Assembly: GCA_023213215.1 (NCBI GenBank)
Contig: CP096136.1
Coordinates: 2,480,001-2,544,000 of the forward strand
Reading direction: 5' to 3'
From: Flavobacterium sp. JAD_PAG50586_2
Lineage (GTDB): Bacteria; Bacteroidota; Bacteroidia; Flavobacteriales; Flavobacteriaceae
DNA: 64,000 nt
Part shown: piece after piece, positions 9,099 through 18,446 of the stretch
Position numbering within the stretch: position 1 is the stretch's first letter
Layout of the letters: each line of letters opens with the position of its first letter
Made by a program: the position numbers and the translations under genes
The notes under the pieces: model-generated
Databases searched by the model: none
What the model saw: only the letters and a program-made list of their open reading frames with translations
Told to the model about the DNA's origin: nothing

Positions 9099-10499
9099 TT
9101 ATTCTGTTTTTTTGTGTTTAGTGATATATTCCTGGACCGATGCTCTGTCCCATACTGTTGGAAATAAGTCTTTTAGTATTTCATTCTGCTTGAAATTAAT
9201 TCGAAGGGCATTACTCAGATGATAATTTCCTTTTTCCTCTTCGTTCAGTAATAAGTGAAAACCAGCCAAACGATATTCTATTTCGAAATCATCCGGGAAA
9301 TATTCAGAAGCCTGAATTAAAGTCAAAATTGCATTGTTGTATTCGCCCATGATATTCATGATATCAACCCAAAACAACCAGGTATCCATTTGAAAGTCGC
9401 CAAACTCAATCGCTTTACGATAGCCAAATTCAGCTTCTTCAAACTGATCCATTGCTTTGTTAATAGTAGCATACCGTTTCCAATACAAACGATTTTGATC
9501 GTCAATAGCTAAGGCCTTATTTACAAAATATAAAGCTTTTTGATAATTTTTCTGGCGAACGTAAAAATCAGTGATGGCAATCCAACCCTTATCCAATAAA
9601 GGATCTTCGTGAACCGTTTTGTTGAAATATTTTAAGGCTTCTACTTTATTACCTAATTTTTCATAACATTTTCCGATTCGAAGCAAAGCGTATGAAGTTG
9701 GGTCGTCTAATTCGATTGTCATGTTATAACTTTCGATAGCTTCTGCATAGTTTTTTAGGCGTTCCAGAGCTTTTCCTCTTTCCATATATGCCCCTACAAA
9801 CTCTTCATCTATATAAGTGGCTAACTGAAAACTAGTAGATGCACTTTCGTAATCTTTCAATCCATAATACAATCTTCCTGACTGATGCCAGGCGATTTCA
9901 CTGTAGGGATTTCTGTCGATATAAGTTTTAAGATAATCGATCGCTTCCTGATTTTGGTCTAAAAACTCAAAGCAATATACTACATTATATAAGGCTGACT
10001 GATCTTCGAAATCTTCTTCAAGGCATTTGATGAAGTTCTCTTTTGCCGATTCAAGATTGTCCATAAAAAGATATTCCATGCCTATTAAATTATAGACATC
10101 GGCTAAATCTTCGGTATATTTCAAAGCTGTTTTTAAAAATCCCACTGCTTTTTCGTGATCGTCCCGTTTGGAATATATATTGGCTTTTTGGATAAAAATT
10201 TCTTCGTTTGTTGGTTCAATTGCGTACAATTCGTTAAGTAATTTTTCAGCCTGATCCAATTTGTCGTCGTACACCAGCATTTCTACCTGAACGAGTTTTA
10301 ATCCGGTAGATTTTGGGTGTTGTTCCAACCCTAATTTCAATGCTTTTTTAGCTAGAGTGGCTTTTCCCATATCGAGGTAATGCAGAATGATTTCCTCGAA
10401 TTCCTCTGAGTCGAAAAATAAAACCTTGTTAGTTTTTAACATCGATTCGAACTTCGATAAGGATAAGTTGTAATCTTCTTCGTCGTGATCTAGGTGCAT
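9099..10499 (-). CDS. Tetratricopeptide repeat protein
   Basis: 466 residues, acidic, no signal peptide. About ten 34-residue TPR units are visible, for example ADVYNLIGMEYLFMDNLESA and SYALLRIGKCYEKLGNKVEA. Scaffold for protein-protein contacts; partner unknown. Its stop directly abuts the aroE start, so the TPR-aroE-DoxX-rlmH order looks like one operon. Confidence 0.92.
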   Translation of the reverse strand: MHLDHDEEDYNLSLSKFESMLKTNKVLFFDSEEFEEIILHYLDMGKATLAKKALKLGLEQHPKSTGLKLVQVEMLVYDDKLDQAEKLLNELYAIEPTNEEIFIQKANIYSKRDDHEKAVGFLKTALKYTEDLADVYNLIGMEYLFMDNLESAKENFIKCLEEDFEDQSALYNVVYCFEFLDQNQEAIDYLKTYIDRNPYSEIAWHQSGRLYYGLKDYESASTSFQLATYIDEEFVGAYMERGKALERLKNYAEAIESYNMTIELDDPTSYALLRIGKCYEKLGNKVEALKYFNKTVHEDPLLDKGWIAITDFYVRQKNYQKALYFVNKALAIDDQNRLYWKRYATINKAMDQFEEAEFGYRKAIEFGDFQMDTWLFWVDIMNIMGEYNNAILTLIQASEYFPDDFEIEYRLAGFHLLLNEEEKGNYHLSNALRINFKQNEILKDLFPTVWDRASVQEYITKHKKTE

Positions 10500-10587
10500 A
10501 ACTGTAGGTGTTAAAATTATCCTTAATAAAATTAGGGAAACACAGTGCTTTTTTGGGGAGCGGTGATTATTGTTGTAAACAATTTAA

Positions 10588-11784
10588 TTAACAATTTTTT
10601 AACTCACTCATTATCTCATCCATAGCTTCAATAATGATGCCACAACCTTTCCTGATTTCTTCTTCAGAAATGGTAAGTGGAGGAGTAATTCTAATGGCGC
10701 AACCTTCGAAAAGTAGCCAGAACAAAATCAGTCCTTTTTCCTGGCATTTGAAGATCACTTGGTTTGTTATCTCGGCGTCGCTAGTCATTGCTGCGAGCAT
10801 TAATCCACGACCTCGTATTTCTTTTATCAACGGATGTACCAAAAGTTCCCTGAATAACTTCTCTTTTAACAAGGATTGTGATAGATAATCCTTTTCCAGG
10901 ATTTCCTCCAAAGTTGCCAGACATGCTGCCGCAATGACAGGATGACCGCCAAAAGTGGTAATGTGTCCTAGTTTAGGATTATGGCTTAATAAATCCATGT
11001 GTTTTTCATTGGCGATGAATCCACCCACAGGCATTCCGCCAGCCATTCCTTTTCCAATTATAACTACGTCGGGAACGACATTGTAGTTTTCAAAACCGAA
11101 CAGTTTTCCAGTTCTTCCAAATCCGGGTTGGATTTCGTCTAAGATCAGTAAAGCTCCAACTTCTTCGCAACGTTTCTTAATCTTGGCAAGGAAATCATTT
11201 TGCGGTTCAATAAAACCTGCACCGCCTTGAATGCTTTCGAGAATGATTCCAGCCGTTTTTGTAGTGATTTTTTGGATGTCTCCTTCATTATTAAATGTAA
11301 TGAAATCTACATCAGGAATCAAAGGTTCGAAGATTTTCTTTCGTTCCTCAAAACCCATGACACTCATCGAACCCATTGTATTTCCGTGATAGGCATTGTG
11401 GCACGAAATCAATTGGCTTCTTCCTGTAACTCTTCGAACTAATTTTAATGCTCCTTCGCAGGCTTCTGTTCCCGAATTTACGAGATAGATTTTGTTCAAA
11501 CTTGGAGGAAGATTTTGTGCCAACAGCTTACAATAGGCAACAGCTGGATGTTGGGCGTATTCTCCATAAACCATTACATGTGAATATTTATCCAACTGGT
11601 CTTTGATTGCCTGATTGACTCTTGGATGCTGATGACCCAGACTTGTAGCAGAAACTCCGGCTACAAAATCTAAATATTTTTTGTTATTTGTGTCGTAAAT
11701 GTAGGAGCCAACCGCATGAGATACTTCCATTCCTAATGGATAGGGTGAAGTTTGTGCCTGGTATTTTAAAAAGTCCTCTTTCAA
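10588..11784 (-). CDS. Class III PLP-dependent aminotransferase (acetylornithine/aspartate aminotransferase-like)
   Basis: 398 residues. Fold-type I class III signature: LILDEIQPGFGRTGKLFG near 212-229 (PLP-binding Asp), then IGKGMAGGMPVGGF near 245-258 with the Schiff-base Lys, plus NSGTEACEGALKL near 103-115 and HNAYHGNT. Closest by pattern to acetylornithine/ornithine-type enzymes, but exact amine substrate cannot be decided. It follows the OstA-like gene by 25 bp and is probably cotranscribed. Confidence 0.9.
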   Translation of the reverse strand: MKEDFLKYQAQTSPYPLGMEVSHAVGSYIYDTNNKKYLDFVAGVSATSLGHQHPRVNQAIKDQLDKYSHVMVYGEYAQHPAVAYCKLLAQNLPPSLNKIYLVNSGTEACEGALKLVRRVTGRSQLISCHNAYHGNTMGSMSVMGFEERKKIFEPLIPDVDFITFNNEGDIQKITTKTAGIILESIQGGAGFIEPQNDFLAKIKKRCEEVGALLILDEIQPGFGRTGKLFGFENYNVVPDVVIIGKGMAGGMPVGGFIANEKHMDLLSHNPKLGHITTFGGHPVIAAACLATLEEILEKDYLSQSLLKEKLFRELLVHPLIKEIRGRGLMLAAMTSDAEITNQVIFKCQEKGLILFWLLFEGCAIRITPPLTISEEEIRKGCGIIIEAMDEIMSELKNC

Positions 11785-11809
11785 AATTGAGTTTATAAGG
11801 TTTATGAGT

Positions 11810-13489
11810 TTAAAAGGCTTTTTGCACTATGTATACTGAAACTATTTTTTTCTTTTCTTTTGACTTTGGTTTGTCGTATTCTAATGTTTCCCTGCTTGGT
11901 TCTAACGGAACATTTTCTTTTGCCATTTCGGCTTTGCTTTCCGCCTGGATTTTGGCATCGAGTTCATTTTCTTCGGGTGGAAATATGTCGTCCTTAGATT
12001 TTATCCTCTCATCGGCACGCCATACAAATCCGCGAAGCTTCCTGACATTTTCGGGTAGTTCTGCTTCGGGATAAATATCTCCGTCAGGTTTATTGAATAT
12101 GGTTATGGTTTCAATGGTGTTTTTATCCAGAATCATATTGATTTTACTTCCAACGCTTTTATTTATACCAATTAGTTCGTGCTGGTCATTCCGCATATAA
12201 TAAATAACTTCAGTGTTTTTGACAATATCCACTTCATTGAGCTTATTGTCTTTAAACTTGCCATATAAATTTACTCCTTTGACCTGATTATATCCCGTTC
12301 CGATTGTGTCTTTTGAAATTAAAAAGGCATTACTGAGCACCTTGAGCGAGTCGAGTTTTTCGGTTTTGTTATTCCCAATCAGGTGCATAATATCACCAGT
12401 CATCTGATTCTCGTAATTCCACAAAATTGGCCTTCCGATAAGTTTGGTAAGCGCAGTTTTTTGGTTGGAATGAATAGAATCGCACTTACCGCTCATATCC
12501 GTTTTATAGAAACGTACGTTGTTGAAGCCACGGACAACACGGTCTCCAACTTTACCAGTGATTAACATTTTCTTCCCGTGAATGTACATCGAATCTTTTT
12601 CAATCAGCGTAATGGCAACAGCCCGTTTGGTAATCATCATTGAGTCTTTCTCGGTTTTGAGATTCCGGAAAATTTCGGCATAATGCCCTTTAATAATTCC
12701 TTTGTTTATTGAATCGGTGATTTTTACATTGTTGGTAGCAGATGCAAATTCTCGATTTCTGTCATAATAAAGACTGTCACCTTCTATAAGCCGGTCTTTG
12801 TATTTGATATAGGATTTTCGTTTGAAATAAGCCAGGTTCTTTTTGGTGTCGTAAAAACCTTTTTCGGTATAAATGAAATTTTCTTTACTCGTAATCGTTG
12901 ACGGTCCGAATAAATAGGAGTGCCCCGAATTGGTATAATAATCCAAATGATTGGATTTGATAGTGTATTTTGGATTGGTAATCGTAACTGCTGTTAAGAA
13001 TTTAAATTTCTTTTCGTTTGCAAAATACCTTCCGGATTTGCTTTTCAGTGTATTCTCTTTGCTGGTAATCGTTCCGTATGAATTATAAAAGGCCTCCTGT
13101 GTATTCCTGTCAAAATTAATGGTGTCGGTAACCAAAGTGGATTCCGGTGAACGCATTACGACATTCCCTGTAGCGTACGCTTTTTTTACTTCACCATTGT
13201 ATTCAGCATATTTGCTGTTTAAAAAAAGCGTATCGCCCTGTGCCATTTGAACCTCGCCAAAAGCCTTTAGGTAATTTTCCTTCTGAAAAAAATAGGCTTT
13301 ATTACAGGTAATAACTACACCATCCTGCCTTGCCCTGACATTGCCGCTTAGTAAAAGTGCGTCAGGAATCTTTTCTTGATCTACGGTAGAAAAATCGGAA
13401 TTTTCAATGATGATACTGGATGATTTCTGTGCATTAGCATTAGTCAGGGTCAACAGCAATAATCCGATGTAAAAAAGTAACTTTTTCAA
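11810..13489 (-). CDS. OstA/LptA-like organic solvent tolerance protein
   Basis: A secreted protein with LptA-type beta-strand repeats (LSGNVRARQDGVVITCNKAYFF, FGEVQMAQGDTLFLNSKYAEY). This family of about 550-600 residues in Bacteroidetes is annotated as OstA-like and is thought to act in lipopolysaccharide transport to the outer membrane. There is no ATG at the front. The frame opens at a TTG (13534), but a TAAATTTG box at 13508-13515 lies inside that extension, so the TTG at 13489 that starts the signal peptide (KKLLFYIGLLLLTLTNANAQ) is preferred. The last about 15 residues are uncertain because they follow an A7 run. Confidence 0.85.
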   Translation of the reverse strand: MKKLLFYIGLLLLTLTNANAQKSSSIIIENSDFSTVDQEKIPDALLLSGNVRARQDGVVITCNKAYFFQKENYLKAFGEVQMAQGDTLFLNSKYAEYNGEVKKAYATGNVVMRSPESTLVTDTINFDRNTQEAFYNSYGTITSKENTLKSKSGRYFANEKKFKFLTAVTITNPKYTIKSNHLDYYTNSGHSYLFGPSTITSKENFIYTEKGFYDTKKNLAYFKRKSYIKYKDRLIEGDSLYYDRNREFASATNNVKITDSINKGIIKGHYAEIFRNLKTEKDSMMITKRAVAITLIEKDSMYIHGKKMLITGKVGDRVVRGFNNVRFYKTDMSGKCDSIHSNQKTALTKLIGRPILWNYENQMTGDIMHLIGNNKTEKLDSLKVLSNAFLISKDTIGTGYNQVKGVNLYGKFKDNKLNEVDIVKNTEVIYYMRNDQHELIGINKSVGSKINMILDKNTIETITIFNKPDGDIYPEAELPENVRKLRGFVWRADERIKSKDDIFPPEENELDAKIQAESKAEMAKENVPLEPSRETLEYDKPKSKEKKKIVSVYIVQKAF

Positions 13490-13507
13490 TGAATTTATAT
13501 TTGACGT

Positions 13508-13515
13508 CAAATTTA
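13508..13515 (-). promoter_or_regulatory. Probable -7 element of the OstA-like gene
   Basis: TAAATTTG on the minus strand, with TTTG 16 bp further upstream (13532-13535). Spacing is a little short of the usual 19. Confidence 0.45.
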
Positions 13516-13560
13516 TGAAATTAGGGGCAATCAAAATCGTTATTAAGAATTATTTATTAA

Positions 13561-13600
13561 AAACAAAAAAGCGTAAACCAAATCTTGATTTACGCTTTCC
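13561..13600 (-). terminator. Terminator of the LRR gene
   Basis: Arms AAAGCGTAAA (13568-13577) and TTTACGCTTT (13589-13598) form a stem; on the minus strand it is followed by a T tract. It lies just beyond the LRR stop at 13618. Confidence 0.85.
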
Positions 13601-13617
13601 ATCACTTAATTAACTAT

Positions 13618-16600
13618 TTATTCTTTGACTATTTTTTCGACTTTGCTTCCTTTTTCGGTTTTGATTTTTAGGAAGTAGATGCCTTTTGATTTGCTGGAAA
13701 TATCCAGTTTGAAGAAAGTTGAAGTTTCGAAATGTGTTTCTAAAATCCTTCCCTGTATATCATATAATTCGATTGTTTCGATTCCAAATTCACTTGAAAT
13801 ATTGATAAAGGCATTGGTTGGATTTGGATAAATCTTAATGCTATTATCGAATTCGGAAATTGGATTGCTCAATTCGGCAAAAGTCGTTTCGGCATCATTG
13901 GTTACAACCGGGAAGTTATAATCAAAATAAATTCCGGCTCTTTGCAAAACGGTATCATTTGCAGCCAAGTTATCTTTGGTTTTTATTTTAAATAACACAT
14001 CGCCATGACCGCCAACCGGAGGAGTTCCGGCTGCTGCTGCTAAGTTGATGTCCTGGAGGACAAACTCTACAGTATTTCCAACAATTCGGGTAGACGAAGG
14101 ATTGGAACTATTTAATAGCTGCAACGAATTCATATCAAATTTGGTGTCGTCAATATCAAGTCGAACAACTACATTTTCAGCATAGAATGTTCCTAAATTT
14201 TCAAAATTCACGATATAATGCAGGTATTTTCCGATTTCAGTTGGGGAAAGAGTAGTGCCTTCAAGGCATACAATTTCGTTAGGGTCATAAGATCCCACAA
14301 CAGTCTGGCTATAATCAAACTGATTGTCTGTTGGAAATTCATCGCCGGCGATTGGTGTGATACTAGCTGTGAAATCTAAGATGTCACCATTGTTTACTGC
14401 TGGTGTATCTCCAGGTTCATTTATGTTTAGCGTTAACTGGATACTTCTGTTCTCAAAAGGCATCAGGTTGGTGAAATTCCATGTAAGGGAGTTTGTTGCA
14501 ATAGCATCAACATCAGGTGAAGCTGAAACTAAATCGGTTCTGGCATCATCAAACTGCAGGGTTACCGTTCCGGATTGCATTTGGTTTCCTTTATTTTTGA
14601 ACACAATTTTGTATTTAGCATCAAAACCAGGACGGGCTGCTTCCACTGGAGAAAAAACAACTTCTATGTCTTTGTGTACACCAACTGCCGTGATACAGAA
14701 GTTTTGGGTGGAAATATTATTGTCATTATCAAGGAACGAAAAAGTAGCTGTGGCTGGAGAGAAATCAAACCAGGTTGGATTTTCGGTATTAGGGGAAATA
14801 ACATAGTTTCCGGCATCTGTATAAAAATTATAGGTACCATTAATGTTTGTAACTGTTGCGCCATCCACCGAAGTATCATTTATATTAAGCCTGATAAACG
14901 GATTTACTTCGTCGGTAACATCACAGCCGTCATTATTGGCGTCAAAAATGGTGATACCTGTTATGGTATTATGATCTCCGCCCGGAGTGAAAGAACAGTA
15001 TGAATTGCAAACAGTAGCGTTCATTGCTAAATCATTAAGTTGTGTTTGGATTGTTTGGAGCTGGCTGCCATCTGCACAGATATATTCTAGATTTGGGTTA
15101 TTACTGAAATCTATACTTTGCTCAACCTTTCCATTTTTTAGGAATAAAGAGGTGAGTTGGTTGTTACCACAAGTTAAATTTAGAAGATTGGGTGAGTTAT
15201 TAACGTCTAATGTTGTGATTAGATTGTTATTGCAACCTAAATATTGTAAGTTGTTTAATGTGGAAAGATCTAAAGTTGTAAGTTGATTATAACTACAAGA
15301 TAAATTAGTCAGTTTGTTTAAAGCAGTTACATCCAAAACAGTTGATTGTGTATTGTCGCATTGAAGCATTTCCAGATTGATTAGAAAACTAACATCCAAA
15401 TTTGGGATCACATTTTCTGAGTAACTTAATTGTTTTAAAGTTGTTAAACCATTCAAATCTAATGATGTTAATAGGTTTTGATACACATCTAAATACTCAA
15501 GACCAGTTAAGTTGCTGATGTTAATAGTTGTAAGTTGATTAGTGCTTATATCTAAAAATTTAAGGTTATTTAAACTACTTACATCAATACTTGTAAGCTG
15601 ATTATTAGCACAACTTAATGTCTCAAGATTTGGTAAATTACTAACATCTAAACTTGTAATTTCATTATTGTCACAATACAAGGATTTTAAATTGGTTGAC
15701 AAGCCACTCACGTTGGAGAGTGAAATTTGATTGTATGAAAAATTCAAAGTTTCAAGAGATGATAACCCGCTTAAATTTAATGTCGTAAGTTGATTAGAGG
15801 CACAATTTAAATCTTTAAGATTGGTTAAATTAAGCACATTCAAAGTAGTTAGTTGATTATTGCTACAATTTAAGGTGGTTAAGCTTGGCAAATTCACCAA
15901 ATTCAAATTAGCCAATTGGTTATAATTATAATCCAATGTTTTAAGATTGATCAAACCTGTCAGGTCTAAACTAGTAATGTGGTTGTAAGAGCAATACAAA
16001 TCAGTAAGATTAACAAGGTTGCTTACATTTAGACTAGTAAGGTTTTGATTAACGCAATTCAGTCTTTTTAGGTTGGGTAAACCATTTACATCTAAAGAAG
16101 TAAGCTGTCCTAAACCATTGCCTAAACCAACGCAGTATAGCACTTCTAGGTTTATCAAACCAGTAAGGTTTATACTTGTAAGCAGGCTATAGTCGCAATA
16201 TAGTTCTTTTAAGTTGGTCGATCCGCTAACGTTTAAAGTATTTAAATGACCAATAATCTGACTGGTAAAGGGATCGGCATAACCTCCCGCACATCTCAAT
16301 ATTGTCAGATTAGGCATGTTGGAAACATCTAAACTTTCAATAGGGTTGGTGTCGCAAATTAGTTTTTGCAGATTGGGCAGATTGCTTACATTTAAACTTG
16401 TAAGTTGGTTTCTGGAGCAAATTACTTCTGTTAAACTGGTTAACCCATTTAAATTTAAAGACGTTAAAGTACTATTACTACAGTTTAATTTATGCAAATT
16501 AGGCAAATCACTCAAGGTTAAACTGGTCAGATGGCCTATAGGATTGCCGTTCATGGAAACTGTACCAACCACACTAAAGTCTTCCAAGAGAGGTAAATTT

Positions 16601-17553
16601 GTCAGGCTTACAGTTGTAAGTTCATTATTGCTGCCACAATCCAAAGTTTTTAGGTTAGGAAGATCAGTGATGCTAAGCGTTGTAATTTTGGTAAACGGAC
16701 AATACAGTTTAGTAAGGTTGGTCAGCATATTGACATTCAAAACCGTCAGTTCATTACCGCCACAGCGTAATTCGCTCAGGTTTGTCAACCCGTTTAGGGT
16801 TAAGGTTGTGAGTTTATTGTTTTCGCAGTTCAGTTTGGTAACATTGGGAACTCCATTTAAATTGATAAGCTGATTTCCGGAGCAATTCAATTCTGTAAGA
16901 GCAGAAAGACCGCTAAGATTGAGGACGCTAAGATTACTATTATAGGCACAGTCAAGTTTTACTAAGTTTGTCAATCCGTTAACCGTAACAGTAGTAGTAG
17001 GAGTATTAGCATAGTAAAAAAATTCGGTAAGGCTTGTTAATCCGTTCGCATTGAAATTTACAATCCCGGTTCCGAAAATGCTCAATTTTGATAAGTTTAT
17101 CAAATTGCCTAAGCTAAGCGTAGTAAGATTAGGAAGGTTTACTATGTTTAGGCCAGTCAGGCTGGTGGTGCTATTTACATTCAAATTTGAAAGGATTTGC
17201 AAATTATAGCACGCGAGTGTTTTCAGATGAGTCAAAGCACTAACATCTAAAGTTGTTACAAAGCTAGTACCAATATTGAAAGCTTCCAGGTTGCTAAAAC
17301 CGTTAAGTCCGTTAACATTGAAGATCAGGAGTTGTGAAATATTTAAAGTTTTTACGGCCTGTGCCTCGCTTACCTGGATTTCACCATCATTATTAGCATC
17401 AATTTTTATCCAATTGTCGCTAAAGTCTTGTGCTACTTCTCTGTTAGGAGCTGAAGATAGTAATTCTGCCTTAAAATTTGCATCCGGAATATCCAAAATC
17501 TGGGCATTCATTATCCCTGTAAACAGCAATAATAAGGGTAGTATTTTTTTCAT
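13618..17553 (-). CDS. Secreted leucine-rich-repeat protein with T9SS sorting domain
   Basis: 1311 residues from the ATG at 17553 (the frame is open to 17586), beginning with signal peptide MKKILPLLLLFTGIMNAQ. An EF-hand-like stretch DANNDGEIQVSEAQ precedes roughly 40 leucine-rich repeats of about 21 residues with consensus LxCxxNxLTxLxVxxLxNL (near residues 60-840). Then follow a region with DANNDGCD, a conserved-repeat beta domain with GSYDPNEI, and a C-terminal type A sorting domain (IKIYPNPTN to KGIYFLKI). Likely an exported surface adhesin or binding protein. It begins about 50 bp after the LytTR regulator stop and may share its transcript. Confidence 0.93.
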   Translation of the reverse strand: MKKILPLLLLFTGIMNAQILDIPDANFKAELLSSAPNREVAQDFSDNWIKIDANNDGEIQVSEAQAVKTLNISQLLIFNVNGLNGFSNLEAFNIGTSFVTTLDVSALTHLKTLACYNLQILSNLNVNSTTSLTGLNIVNLPNLTTLSLGNLINLSKLSIFGTGIVNFNANGLTSLTEFFYYANTPTTTVTVNGLTNLVKLDCAYNSNLSVLNLSGLSALTELNCSGNQLINLNGVPNVTKLNCENNKLTTLTLNGLTNLSELRCGGNELTVLNVNMLTNLTKLYCPFTKITTLSITDLPNLKTLDCGSNNELTTVSLTNLPLLEDFSVVGTVSMNGNPIGHLTSLTLSDLPNLHKLNCSNSTLTSLNLNGLTSLTEVICSRNQLTSLNVSNLPNLQKLICDTNPIESLDVSNMPNLTILRCAGGYADPFTSQIIGHLNTLNVSGSTNLKELYCDYSLLTSINLTGLINLEVLYCVGLGNGLGQLTSLDVNGLPNLKRLNCVNQNLTSLNVSNLVNLTDLYCSYNHITSLDLTGLINLKTLDYNYNQLANLNLVNLPSLTTLNCSNNQLTTLNVLNLTNLKDLNCASNQLTTLNLSGLSSLETLNFSYNQISLSNVSGLSTNLKSLYCDNNEITSLDVSNLPNLETLSCANNQLTSIDVSSLNNLKFLDISTNQLTTINISNLTGLEYLDVYQNLLTSLDLNGLTTLKQLSYSENVIPNLDVSFLINLEMLQCDNTQSTVLDVTALNKLTNLSCSYNQLTTLDLSTLNNLQYLGCNNNLITTLDVNNSPNLLNLTCGNNQLTSLFLKNGKVEQSIDFSNNPNLEYICADGSQLQTIQTQLNDLAMNATVCNSYCSFTPGGDHNTITGITIFDANNDGCDVTDEVNPFIRLNINDTSVDGATVTNINGTYNFYTDAGNYVISPNTENPTWFDFSPATATFSFLDNDNNISTQNFCITAVGVHKDIEVVFSPVEAARPGFDAKYKIVFKNKGNQMQSGTVTLQFDDARTDLVSASPDVDAIATNSLTWNFTNLMPFENRSIQLTLNINEPGDTPAVNNGDILDFTASITPIAGDEFPTDNQFDYSQTVVGSYDPNEIVCLEGTTLSPTEIGKYLHYIVNFENLGTFYAENVVVRLDIDDTKFDMNSLQLLNSSNPSSTRIVGNTVEFVLQDINLAAAAGTPPVGGHGDVLFKIKTKDNLAANDTVLQRAGIYFDYNFPVVTNDAETTFAELSNPISEFDNSIKIYPNPTNAFINISSEFGIETIELYDIQGRILETHFETSTFFKLDISSKSKGIYFLKIKTEKGSKVEKIVKE

Positions 17554-17602
17554 GGTGTTGGGATTTATAGGTTGGTTCGATTTCATGATTTCTCTATTTT
17601 TC

Positions 17603-18364
17603 TTAAAAGTTCTTGATTAGTTCCTGCAATTTTTCTTTTTTGCTTTGCGCGATTGGAATGTTGGTATTATCGGCCATTACAACATAACCGCCATCTGATT
17701 TTATATACGATTTCAAATAAGAAAGATTTATCAGATGGGATTGATGTATGCGTTCAAATCCGTGTTCGGTTAACATTTCTTCATATTCCTTCAGCGTTCT
17801 CGAAATTAGTAACGGTTTATGATTTTTGATAAAAAACTCGGTATAATTTACTTTGGCTTCGCAGCGGATGATATCCGAAACATCAAAAAGATGGATTCCG
17901 TCGCTGGTTGAAAGCGCAATCCTTTTAAAATTATCGACTTTTTTTCGGATGTTTTCCAGCAGTAAATCAATATGTTCAAACGAACTGTTTTTGCCTACAA
18001 CATCCTTGATTTTAGCAATGGTATGCTGCAATTCTTCGGGGTCAACAGGTTTTAGTATAAAATCCAGCGCGCTGAATTTGAAGGCTTTCACCGCGTATTG
18101 TTCGTGAGCCGTAATAAAAACAATATGCGCATTTGTTTTTCCTTTCGTTTTTGCCAATTGTTCCAAAATATCAAAACCGGTTCCATCTGATAAATGAATA
18201 TCCAAAAACAACACTTGTGGCTGCAGTTTTTCCAGAAGGGCAACACCAGTCTTTACACTTTCGGCTTCCCCAATAATATTGATCTTATCGGTATAGCGTT
18301 CCAAAAGCGCCTTTAAACCAGTCCTTAAATGTTTGTCGTCGTCTATTAATACTGCTGTTATCAT
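17603..18364 (-). CDS. LytTR-family response regulator
   Basis: 253 residues: receiver domain (IDDDKHLRTGL; phospho-acceptor Asp in VLFLDIHLSDGTGF near 57; conserved Lys in ILKPVDPEE) followed by a LytTR DNA-binding domain with FERIHQSHLINLSYLKSY. It pairs with the LytS-type kinase encoded immediately upstream, and reads toward the LRR gene. Confidence 0.95.
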   Translation of the reverse strand: MITAVLIDDDKHLRTGLKALLERYTDKINIIGEAESVKTGVALLEKLQPQVLFLDIHLSDGTGFDILEQLAKTKGKTNAHIVFITAHEQYAVKAFKFSALDFILKPVDPEELQHTIAKIKDVVGKNSSFEHIDLLLENIRKKVDNFKRIALSTSDGIHLFDVSDIIRCEAKVNYTEFFIKNHKPLLISRTLKEYEEMLTEHGFERIHQSHLINLSYLKSYIKSDGGYVVMADNTNIPIAQSKKEKLQELIKNF

Positions 18365-18368
18365 AATT

Positions 18369-18417
18369 TTAGTGTTCAGTGTTCAGTTTTTAGTGTTCAG
18401 TGTTTTTAGTATTCAGC
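18369..18417. repeat. Short imperfect repeats of AGTGTTCAGT
   Basis: The word AGTGTTCAG recurs four times with small changes between the kinase and regulator genes. A related pair (ATTCAGTGTTCAG, TTAGTGTTCAGT) lies at about 1275-1303. Confidence 0.6.
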
Positions 18418-18446
18418 TTAACTGATTACTGTTTTCTGGCCACTGT

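Noticed and set aside
14324..16873. Plus-strand ORFs of 99-185 residues opposite the LRR gene
   Set aside because: They are mirror frames of the repetitive LRR coding sequence.
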